Source of the DNA: Candidatus Endomicrobium procryptotermitis
Lineage (GTDB): Bacteria > Elusimicrobiota > Endomicrobiia > Endomicrobiales > Endomicrobiaceae
DNA length: 64,000 nucleotides
Direction: 5' to 3'
Assembly: GCA_031279415.1 (NCBI GenBank)
Contig: JAITIP010000015.1
Span: 1-64,000, forward strand
Of this stretch, positions 35,347 through 43,004 are shown piece after piece; position 1 is the stretch's first letter, and every line of letters begins with the position of its first letter. A program made the position numbers and the translations under genes. The notes beneath the pieces were generated by a model. It was not told the DNA's origin. It ran no database searches and saw only the letters and a program-made list of their open reading frames with translations.

Positions 35347-35385
35347 TTTTTATCCTTTTTCATCAGCCGAATTTTGCTCAACAGA

Positions 35386-35772
35386 TTAGTCAAAACGGGT
35401 TTTGCTTTTGGAAGGGAGGCACAACATAATAATCAACACAATCGCTCCCAACAGAGGTATCAGCACAATCAACTGCCACCATCCGCTGAGGTCTATATCG
35501 TGTAGTCTCCGCGCCGTAATAGCTATTTCGGGAACTATTAGAAATAAATAAAAAATCACGATTAACGCGTATAATGCAAAAATTATATATCCAATTTCCG
35601 GCACTATCGTTGAAAAATATCCTAGCAGCATAAGCAATGAATAAAAAATAATAGGAACTAAAACACCATTAATTAGCATAAAAAACCAGAACTGCTTTCT
35701 CGTGGCACGTCCTGAAAACTTAGAATAACATTTCATAATAACATCTAAATAGTAAATTTTAAACCATTTCAT
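35386..35772 (-). CDS. DUF805 inner-membrane protein
   Basis: The 128-residue protein has three or four hydrophobic segments and the DUF805 marks SGRATRKQFWFF near residues 20-31 and ARRLHDIDLSGWW near 86-98. The family is widespread and of unknown function, in the inner membrane. A strong AAGGAGG ribosome-binding site eight bases before the ATG fixes the start. It lies between dcd and guaA without obvious functional link. Confidence 0.9.
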   Translation of the reverse strand: MKWFKIYYLDVIMKCYSKFSGRATRKQFWFFMLINGVLVPIIFYSLLMLLGYFSTIVPEIGYIIFALYALIVIFYLFLIVPEIAITARRLHDIDLSGWWQLIVLIPLLGAIVLIIMLCLPSKSKTRFD

Positions 35773-35823
35773 TTTAATTTCCTCCTTAATAATTCCGAAT
35801 TTAAATTATATAAAATTAATAAA

Positions 35824-36426
35824 TCATACTCTAGCTGAAATTATATTTTTTTGCGCTTGATACTTTCCTTTTCTATCGGCATATGACACTTCGCAAACTT
35901 CCTGCGAAGCTAGAAATAAGACCTGTGCTATGCCCTCGTTAGCATATACTTTTACCGAAAGCGACGTTGTATTGGCTATGGAAAGAGTTACAAAACCCTC
36001 CCATTCGGGCTCAAAAGGCGTAATATTTACAAATATTCCGCAGCGTGCATAAGTTGATTTTCCAAATGCAATTGTAACCACATCGCGCGGGATTCTAAAA
36101 TACTCCACACTTTTTCCCAATACTATGGAATTCGGCGCAATAACAATATAATCCTTAGTTTTAACAAATTCAAATAACTCTTGCGAAGAGAGTTTTGGAT
36201 CCAAAACAGCATCTTTTCCGATATTTTTCATTACCATAAATTCATCCGACAAACGCATATCATAACCGTAAGAAGAAGTTCCAAAAGAAATTACTTTTTT
36301 AATATTGTTGTCAATATCGCGACCTCCACATCCAAAGCGCACTTCTTTAATTTGTCCGGGCTCAAAAGGTTCTATTATTTTATGTTCAAAAGCCATTTTT
36401 TTTATCCATTTGTCATTTTTAACCAT
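35824..36426 (-). CDS. dcd: dCTP deaminase
   Basis: Deaminates dCTP to dUTP (or dUMP in bifunctional forms), feeding dTTP synthesis. The 200-residue trimeric enzyme shows DKWIKKMA at the start, [17 protein letters not shown] near residues 47-63, the catalytic region [23 protein letters not shown], where Glu in PEWEG is the catalytic acid, and the late NEGIAQVLF. It fits the deoxynucleotide theme of the neighbouring nrdJ gene. Confidence 0.95.
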   Translation of the reverse strand: MVKNDKWIKKMAFEHKIIEPFEPGQIKEVRFGCGGRDIDNNIKKVISFGTSSYGYDMRLSDEFMVMKNIGKDAVLDPKLSSQELFEFVKTKDYIVIAPNSIVLGKSVEYFRIPRDVVTIAFGKSTYARCGIFVNITPFEPEWEGFVTLSIANTTSLSVKVYANEGIAQVLFLASQEVCEVSYADRKGKYQAQKNIISARV

Positions 36427-36533
36427 TTGCTTACTCTCTTGTGGGATTTAATTATTGCCAAAATATTCTCCGACGAAATTAAATATTAAATAAAAACGAC
36501 GCAGAATTGAATCGATGATCTTCTAAATTATTT

Positions 36534-38840
36534 TTACCAGCATTTGCTGTATCCGCAATCCCTGCATACCACGCATCCTTCAGCAAAAGCTAGCATTTCT
36601 CCACATTCTGGGCACTGCGGACAGGAACCAGAAAAATTATTATTTGCATCTGAAGAGGCAGCCGCAGTATGAGGTATTTCGCCATAAGGCTCGCAACGAG
36701 AAACTTCCTGCGCAAAAAGTGCCGGAGAGGTTTTTTCTTTCACATAAGATTCTAAAGCTTTGGCAACTGCATCGGCACAGGAAAGAATTGCGCCGCCTTC
36801 GGCCAATGTCGGAGACGGACACCTTATGCCTTTTAATTGGTTTATTACTTCATGCTGGTCTACGCCGGAACGCAAAGCCAGCGAAATCAAACGAGCTACG
36901 GCCTCTGACTGCGAAGATGTGCATCCTCCTGATTTACCAAGTTGAGTAAAAAGTTCGCACGCACCTCTGTCGTCCTCATTGATAGTAACATACATCTTCC
37001 CGCAGCCCGTGTGCATTAAAAACGTAAAACCTGTAGTTTTTTTAGGTCTGGTTCTTGGTTTTTTCTCTTGGATTGTGTCTGCTGACGCGGAAGATTCTTT
37101 CTTGCTTGCAAGATTTAAAACCTGCAAACCGCGGCTTCCGTCCCTGTAAACTGTTACGCCTTTACAGCCCATTTTATAAGAAAGTATATAAACTTTTTTA
37201 ACGTCTTCTTTTGTAGCTGAATTTGGGAAATTGACGGTTTTAGATACGGCATTATCCGTAAATTTCTGGAAAGCGGCCTGCATTCTTATATGATCTTCCG
37301 GCATAATATCCTGTGCCGTAACAAAAATCTTCTTTATTTTTTCCGATATTTCTTTTACACCGCGGACACTTCCCTTTTCGGCGATTTTATCCATAAGCTC
37401 ACTTGAATAAAAACCATTTTCTCTGGCGATTTTTTCAAAATATGGGTTGACTTCGTACATTTCTTCATTGTCGAGACATTGCGCTCTTCTATATACTAAA
37501 GCAAAAACTGGTTCAATGCCGCCGGACGCCGAAGCTATTATGCCTATGGTTCCCGTAGGAGCTATAGTCGTAGTTGTTGCATTTCTGATTGGATTTCCTT
37601 TGCTGTAAACGCTTTGTTTAAAATTTGGGAATGCTCCTCTTTTAAGAGCAAGTTCTCGAGAAGCTTCATGGGATTTTGACTGTATAAAACTCATGACTTT
37701 CTCTGCCAGTATGAGAGAATCATGCGAACCGTAAGGAATACCCAAATACATAAGCATGTCCGCCCAGCCCATTATTCCGAGACCTATTTTCCTGTTCGAA
37801 CGTGTGATTTCGCCTATTTTTTGAATAGGATAATTGTTCATATCTATGACATTGTCAAGAAAATGAACTCCCGTTTTTATCATTTTTTCAAGCCTTTCCC
37901 ATTCAACATCTTCATTTTTAACAAAATGTCCGAGATTTATTGAACCGAGATTGCACGATTCATAAGGCAAAAGAGGCTGCTCGCCGCAAGGGTTTGTAGA
38001 TTCTATAGTTCCGGCTTCAGGCGTGGGATTGGCATCGTTTATTCTGTCTATAAAAACTATTCCGGGTTCGCCGTTTTTCCACGCGGCGTCAACGATTTTT
38101 GTAAAAACTTCCTTAGCGCTCAGCTTTCCGACAACCTCTTTTGTGCGCGGATTATAAAGATCATAATCTTCTTCATCTTCTAAAGCGTCCATAAACTCTT
38201 TTGTTATCGCCACGGAAATATTGAAGTTGTTTAGGCTATCATTCTTATCTTTGCAAATTATAAAATCCAAAATGTCCGGATGGTCGATTCTGATCATTCC
38301 CATATTTGCGCCGCGCCTTGTCCCGCCCTGTTTTATGGCTTCCGTAGCGGCATTAAAAACCTGCATAAACGATACTGGACCAGAAGAAACTCCGCTTGTC
38401 GTCTGCACCGAATCCATTTTTGGACGCAGCCTTGAAAATGAAAACCCCGTACCACCGCCAGATTTATGTATCAGCGCAGTATTTTTAAGCGTTTCAAAAA
38501 TCGAGTCCATGGAATCTTCTATAGGTAAAACGAAACATGCCGAAAGTTGCTGTAGTTGTCTTCCGGCATTCATCAATGTAGGGGAGTTAGGCAAAAAGTC
38601 TAAAGATGCCATCGCAAGATAGAACTCTTTTGTCAATTGTTCTATATCCGCGTCTTTATCATATATTTTATCGGCTTGAGATATATTTTCGGCAACCCTG
38701 TAAAATAACTCTTCAGGTTTCTCTATCGCGTTTCCTTTTTCATCTTTTCTCAAATATCTTTTCTGAAGAACTGTCAAAGCGTTTTTTTCAAGCTTCACGC
38801 CATTTTCAGAAATCAGTTCCTCTTTCATATTTTTTATCAT
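36534..38840 (-). CDS. nrdJ: Adenosylcobalamin-dependent (class II) ribonucleoside-diphosphate reductase
   Basis: Makes deoxynucleotides with a B12 radical, without oxygen dependence. About 768 residues. Landmarks are ACFVLPIEDSMDSIF, the SGGGTGFSFSRLRP loop, NPCGEQPLLPYESCNLGSIN with the active-site Asn-Cys-Glu set, PTGTIGI, and a C-terminal CPQCPECGEML ... CRDCGYSKCW zinc/redox tail. ATG 38840 is preferred; a GTG further upstream would be read through the G-rich ribosome-binding region, which contains eight consecutive G. It follows nrdR in one operon. No cobalamin riboswitch is present in the short gap. Confidence 0.96.
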   Translation of the reverse strand: MIKNMKEELISENGVKLEKNALTVLQKRYLRKDEKGNAIEKPEELFYRVAENISQADKIYDKDADIEQLTKEFYLAMASLDFLPNSPTLMNAGRQLQQLSACFVLPIEDSMDSIFETLKNTALIHKSGGGTGFSFSRLRPKMDSVQTTSGVSSGPVSFMQVFNAATEAIKQGGTRRGANMGMIRIDHPDILDFIICKDKNDSLNNFNISVAITKEFMDALEDEEDYDLYNPRTKEVVGKLSAKEVFTKIVDAAWKNGEPGIVFIDRINDANPTPEAGTIESTNPCGEQPLLPYESCNLGSINLGHFVKNEDVEWERLEKMIKTGVHFLDNVIDMNNYPIQKIGEITRSNRKIGLGIMGWADMLMYLGIPYGSHDSLILAEKVMSFIQSKSHEASRELALKRGAFPNFKQSVYSKGNPIRNATTTTIAPTGTIGIIASASGGIEPVFALVYRRAQCLDNEEMYEVNPYFEKIARENGFYSSELMDKIAEKGSVRGVKEISEKIKKIFVTAQDIMPEDHIRMQAAFQKFTDNAVSKTVNFPNSATKEDVKKVYILSYKMGCKGVTVYRDGSRGLQVLNLASKKESSASADTIQEKKPRTRPKKTTGFTFLMHTGCGKMYVTINEDDRGACELFTQLGKSGGCTSSQSEAVARLISLALRSGVDQHEVINQLKGIRCPSPTLAEGGAILSCADAVAKALESYVKEKTSPALFAQEVSRCEPYGEIPHTAAASSDANNNFSGSCPQCPECGEMLAFAEGCVVCRDCGYSKCW

Positions 38841-38894
38841 CTTTACCCGCCCCCCCCTCACAACTTTTTTATTTCATATTTTTATTAACATGAG

Positions 38895-39374
38895 TCACTT
38901 TGACTTTTTTTGTCTTTTTGAATATTTCTTTTTAAGTTTTTTAAGCTCTTCCATAAAAGTGTCTATATCTCCGAATTGCCTATAAACTGAAGCAAAACGT
39001 ATATATGCCACCAAATCTAAATTCCATAGCTTATCCAAAATTTTCTGTCCGATTATATTTGAAGGGATTTCCATAACATATTCGGCTGAAAGTTCATTTT
39101 CTATTTCATTTACTATTTTATCTATAGTCTCTACAGCGACAGGTCGTTTTCTGCAGGCCCTGTCTATGCCTGCCCACACTTTTTTTCTGTCAAAAGGCTC
39201 TCTGGAATGGTTTGATTTTACAACCATCAGAGAAGCTTCTTCTGGACGCTCAAATGTGGTATAACGTTTTTTACACTCCAGACACTCCCTGCGCCTTCTC
39301 ACTGCAGACGTATGTTCAATAGGGCGTGAATCGAGAACCTGATCACTAAAACTTCCGCAAAACGGACATTTCAT
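38895..39374 (-). CDS. nrdR: NrdR, repressor of ribonucleotide reductase genes
   Basis: ATP/dATP-sensing repressor. The 159-residue protein has the zinc ribbon CPFC ... CLEC (Cys3, 6, 31, 34) with SRPIEHTSAVRRRREC between, then an ATP-cone domain (SLMVVKSNHSREPFDRKKV). It is transcribed directly before nrdJ, so it probably autoregulates the operon through sites overlapping the promoter just upstream. Confidence 0.97.
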   Translation of the reverse strand: MKCPFCGSFSDQVLDSRPIEHTSAVRRRRECLECKKRYTTFERPEEASLMVVKSNHSREPFDRKKVWAGIDRACRKRPVAVETIDKIVNEIENELSAEYVMEIPSNIIGQKILDKLWNLDLVAYIRFASVYRQFGDIDTFMEELKKLKKKYSKRQKKSK

Positions 39375-39890
39375 TTTATCACTCTTATTTTTTTAAAATA
39401 AAGGACATTTTTGAACTACTGGTTGTGGTGAGAACTATCCTACAACATACTGGTAGGTTTGTCAATAACTTCTTATGAGCAAAAACATGTGTTATCGGGG
39501 GGGAGGTGAGGAGATAGGGATACTATAAAAGTACGGACGCCGCGCAGTTAATGAACCTCCGTGCAGCAAGATTACGCAGTAGCAGTTGTCATTGCAGCCT
39601 TTGAGTCGTAACCCATTTTTAAACTTGGATTCCCGCTAAAGACTTGCAGCAATGACGACTAAGTTATTCCCCTGCAACTTGCTGTGGGGGTATAGGCTAA
39701 TAATAAAAAACTTTATATATGTTATAAGCAGGCTGGGCTGTATATATTTTTCATATTTTGAATTTTACTATTTTTTATATAAATACTCAAACAGTTCTGG
39801 AGCCGGAAACAGTTTTTACTTCTCATAATCTTCCGATGCTTTTTGATTTTGTTATATTTATTTTTTAACGAACAATTTTGCCTTTTTCCG
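39375..39890. other. 516-bp gene-free region with inverted repeats
   Basis: Apart from the nrdR promoter, this gap contains a 14-bp imperfect inverted repeat (12 of 14 matching) GTTGTCATTGCAGC at 39585-39598 and GCAGCAATGACGAC at 39646-39659, of the GTCATTGC type common in short palindromic or MITE-like repeats. It also holds a C-rich/G-rich hairpin near 39670-39700 and a G7 run near 39497. I see no open frame with a ribosome-binding site and no tRNA. Confidence 0.5.
39437..39465 (-). promoter_or_regulatory. Promoter of nrdR-nrdJ with overlapping inverted repeat
   Basis: A perfect TTGACA (39460-39465, minus strand) is followed after 17 bases by TAGGAT (39437-39442), about 60 bp before nrdR. 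The inverted repeat CCTAC-9 bp-GTAGG lies between and into the -10, placed as an operator would be. It does not match the NrdR box closely by eye, so the regulator is open. Confidence 0.65.
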
Positions 39891-41813
39891 TTATTTGTTT
39901 GCCGAGAGTAAAGACGATAAGGCTGATTTCTTCAGTTCAGCTTCTTTATTTAAAACGAGTTTTTTAATGTCATTGATTTTTTTGTTGATTTCTTTTAATT
40001 TTGAATCAAGTTCATTTTGTATGTCTTTACCATATTTATCAACTTCCGACTCCAAAACGTGCTTCTGTGAATCCACGTATTGTGTAACTTCCTGTTTTAT
40101 TTTTACTTTTACATCTCCGACTGCGGCATTTAATATATTGTTGAATCTCTGAGCGAGTTTTTTATCTATATTGGAAGTAAAATTGACTTTGCTTCCTCCT
40201 TCTTTCAATATCGACAGCTGCATCTGCGCATCCATTGAATTTATACCATGCCAAATCATATTTACATATTTTATTAAATCGGCATTTACACCTTTAAAAT
40301 TCTTAACGGAAGGATCATACCTCATTCCATCAATATAAATTCCAGCTTTCATAATGAAATCCGTTTCTGACAAAATAAATTCTGCGGCGACTTTGCTTTT
40401 TGTATCTTTAAATGAAGGCATATAATCGCTTTCCATAATACCAAGTCTTTGCGCAGGCATACCTTCCATTGAAAACAAAATTATGTCTTGTGCAGTATCC
40501 GAAATTCTGTCAAAGCTTCCCGTAACTATAATGGTTTGCTGCATATTATCGCCTTTTACTTCAAAAACGGTCTTTCTACCTATAAGTTTTTGATTCCAAG
40601 CTATATCTTTGATATATCCGCTGAAAGTTATCGGAATTCCTTCTTTTCCTTCCCCTGCGGACGTTCCAGAAAGTTTAACATTGGCGATAAAAAGAGTCGG
40701 AAGTTTATTTTTAACAGGATACAAAATATCAGAACCCTTTAATCTTTCTTTAATTTCTAGTTTATTGTTGTTCTCTAAATCGCTTTTTCCAGCATCTAAC
40801 GGTGCTTTATTTTCAGGAATATATTTTCTTATAAGATTCATATAATACAGCACTTTATCTGCCCGCTCCACCCAAATGCCACCGAAAAGTATTCTTGTTA
40901 CATTTTTAAAATCCAAAGAAGGCACGGACAATTTTGAAGCTATATTGTCAACATCTTGATTTATAAGAGAAGTTATATTTTTAAATGCATTTTGCCGTTC
41001 TTTAGTATCTTTAAGCAATTCGACTTTAACAGCTTTTAAATCATTGTAAGTTTTCTCAAGATTTTTTCTTTCATCGTTTAGCTTTACGAGATTGTCTTTT
41101 AACTTCTGTATGTCCGCAGTGGTCTTAATATTTGTTTTCGAAACGGAATCAATGAGTATGGTAATTCTGCCCGTCTGCGCTTTTATGTCAAATTCATTTG
41201 CAATTTTATTATAAAAATCGTATTTTCCCATTAAATCAACATAAGAATCTTGAACCGTTTTAATGGACAGTATTCCAGCCATGTCCACTATGCTCTGCGG
41301 CGAAAAACTTTTAATCTGGTTTTGTATTTCACCTAATTTCCGAACGCTCGGAAAATCGTCGTATTCCTGCACTGCTTTTGTTTTCAGTTCTTTCATGGCT
41401 TTCAACATAAAAGATTCTTCTTTGGGTTCGGATTTTTTATGTTTTTTTTGAGGAAGTTTGCAGGACTCAGCTCTTGACGTGTCCCATTTTATTCCTTCAA
41501 CTGTCATATCGTCTATAATTATTTTTTTTGAAAGCAGAGGAATAAAACGTATGCTGAACTTTATATTGTCTATATCGAGAAGATTTTTAAACTCATTGTC
41601 TTTGTCTCCGATTTTTATAGAACGTATGTTTACCGATAAACCTTTAAGTTTCGTTTCAATGCTTTCTATCTCAACCTTTGCGCCAAAAATCAGTTCACCG
41701 GAAGAAATAAAAACTTTTTTAAGTCGAGTGTCAAGATAAAACATAAGAAATACACATATACTTGCTATTATTATTGCCGTAGGGATAATAAATTTCCATC
41801 TAAAAATTCTCAT
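39891..41813 (-). CDS. TIGR03545-like large membrane-anchored envelope protein
   Basis: About 640 residues. One membrane segment near the start (about residues 8-30) is followed by a long periplasmic part. That part opens with an AsmA-like beta region (SGELIFGAKVEIESIETKL), then a coiled coil near 240-310, more beta-rich sequence, and a Lys/Glu-rich coiled tail. It matches the TIGR03545 family from memory, which regularly accompanies TIGR03546, the next gene here. ATG 41813 is chosen because it follows the neighbour's stop; the longer frame to 41885 overlaps it by 58 bases. The AsmA-like look suggests a role in lipid or envelope assembly; this is inference. Confidence 0.8.
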   Translation of the reverse strand: MRIFRWKFIIPTAIIIASICVFLMFYLDTRLKKVFISSGELIFGAKVEIESIETKLKGLSVNIRSIKIGDKDNEFKNLLDIDNIKFSIRFIPLLSKKIIIDDMTVEGIKWDTSRAESCKLPQKKHKKSEPKEESFMLKAMKELKTKAVQEYDDFPSVRKLGEIQNQIKSFSPQSIVDMAGILSIKTVQDSYVDLMGKYDFYNKIANEFDIKAQTGRITILIDSVSKTNIKTTADIQKLKDNLVKLNDERKNLEKTYNDLKAVKVELLKDTKERQNAFKNITSLINQDVDNIASKLSVPSLDFKNVTRILFGGIWVERADKVLYYMNLIRKYIPENKAPLDAGKSDLENNNKLEIKERLKGSDILYPVKNKLPTLFIANVKLSGTSAGEGKEGIPITFSGYIKDIAWNQKLIGRKTVFEVKGDNMQQTIIVTGSFDRISDTAQDIILFSMEGMPAQRLGIMESDYMPSFKDTKSKVAAEFILSETDFIMKAGIYIDGMRYDPSVKNFKGVNADLIKYVNMIWHGINSMDAQMQLSILKEGGSKVNFTSNIDKKLAQRFNNILNAAVGDVKVKIKQEVTQYVDSQKHVLESEVDKYGKDIQNELDSKLKEINKKINDIKKLVLNKEAELKKSALSSLLSANK

Positions 41814-41827
41814 TTTATAATCTCGAA

Positions 41828-42325
41828 TTACTTTAAAATTTTGTAAGAAACTGAACCCGCCGTGAGAAGTTTGATTATTCTCCATTTTGCTATTCTATCG
41901 CGCAAATATACCTGATAATAAGAAAGAAATTTGTTTGAAAGTAAATATACAGGAATGAAAAGTATAAACGAAAGTGCAATATTTCCCATAACGACAGTGT
42001 TGTTGAATTCTGTGAAAGGAATTATGGGCATATTATATATGTGTACCCAAAAAGATATTAGAAAATCGGTGCTTAAAATATAGTACCCTATTTTATCGGA
42101 GAGAGGGTCGGTAAGAAGTCCTATCAAAGCAAAAACCGCAGCACTTGCAAAAGCCGCTCCTATGTTTATCCGCAAAATCATTATCAAAGAAAAAATCAGA
42201 CACTTCATAAGTAGAGAGGGAACAAGACCAAAAAAAACTCCCAAAACCGCACCAAACGCTATTTGTTTTGGGGAAACATCACTTTGCAAAACTTTTAAAA
42301 TGTTCCTTATCAAAGTGAAAAACAA
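41828..42325 (-). CDS. TIGR03546-like inner-membrane protein
   Basis: The 165-residue protein has a DUF2062-like character: SDVSPKQIAFGAVLGVFFGLVP near the start, then about four hydrophobic segments and a basic C-terminus. The family is regularly paired with TIGR03545, as here, with a 14-bp gap. It is probably an inner-membrane partner of that large protein. Function unknown. Confidence 0.8.
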   Translation of the reverse strand: MFFTLIRNILKVLQSDVSPKQIAFGAVLGVFFGLVPSLLMKCLIFSLIMILRINIGAAFASAAVFALIGLLTDPLSDKIGYYILSTDFLISFWVHIYNMPIIPFTEFNNTVVMGNIALSFILFIPVYLLSNKFLSYYQVYLRDRIAKWRIIKLLTAGSVSYKILK

Positions 42326-42350
42326 AATCCCCTCCCTGTTTATGCTTTAT

Positions 42351-42989
42351 CTATAAAACAAACTTTATTATATCTCCAGGAGTTTCGGCTGTATAATCAG
42401 GCTGATATTCTTTTATTTGCCCGCTATCATAACCGTACAAAACCGCAAGAGAATCTATGCCGGCGGCTTTTGCCGCTTTAATATCATTTGCGCTGTCTCC
42501 TATCATTATCGTTTTTTGCAAATCGGCTCCGTTTTTCTTAATCAAATCTAAAATCGGTTTCGGGTCAGGCTTTTTAACACCGACAGTATCTCCTCCCCAC
42601 ACTTGCGTAAAATATTTTGACAGCCCGAGCCTCTTTATTATCTCGTAAGAAAAGACTTCCATTTTATTTGAAAGAATGGCTTTCTTTTTGTCTTGCAGAA
42701 CGTTAAGCATTTCTTCTATACCTTTATAAATAACAGTAGTGTCCGTAAGGCAGTCAAAATAATGTAATTTAAATTTTTCTAAAGCGGCGGAAAGAATCTC
42801 GCCATTTGAGTCTGGAACGGCTTTGTCAACTAAAGCTTTAACACCGCTGCCGAGAAATGAACGGACTTTTTCTATGGACAACGGTTTAAAACCGAAATCT
42901 TTTCTTACCGCATTAATGGCGGAGGTAATATCTCTCTGCGAATCGACTATCGTTCCGTCCAAATCAAAAATCAAAAAATCATATCCCAT
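42351..42989 (-). CDS. HAD-superfamily phosphatase, phosphoglycolate phosphatase-like
   Basis: The 212-residue protein has the HAD motif I FDLDGTIVDS with Asp9 and Asp11, a helical cap, motif II ILSNK near residue 100, a KKPDPKPI lysine region near 139-146 and motif IV GDSANDI near 160. It most resembles Gph/PgmB-type phosphatases. Beside glycogen phosphorylase a beta-phosphoglucomutase role is possible, but the substrate cannot be decided from sequence. Confidence 0.85.
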   Translation of the reverse strand: MGYDFLIFDLDGTIVDSQRDITSAINAVRKDFGFKPLSIEKVRSFLGSGVKALVDKAVPDSNGEILSAALEKFKLHYFDCLTDTTVIYKGIEEMLNVLQDKKKAILSNKMEVFSYEIIKRLGLSKYFTQVWGGDTVGVKKPDPKPILDLIKKNGADLQKTIMIGDSANDIKAAKAAGIDSLAVLYGYDSGQIKEYQPDYTAETPGDIIKFVL

Positions 42990-43004
42990 AGCTTTTCCCG
43001 CAGA

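Noticed and set aside
36427-36533. Cobalamin riboswitch linked to the B12-dependent reductase
   Set aside because: This gap is downstream of nrdJ, and the gap upstream of nrdJ (38841-38894) is too short; no B12-box was seen.
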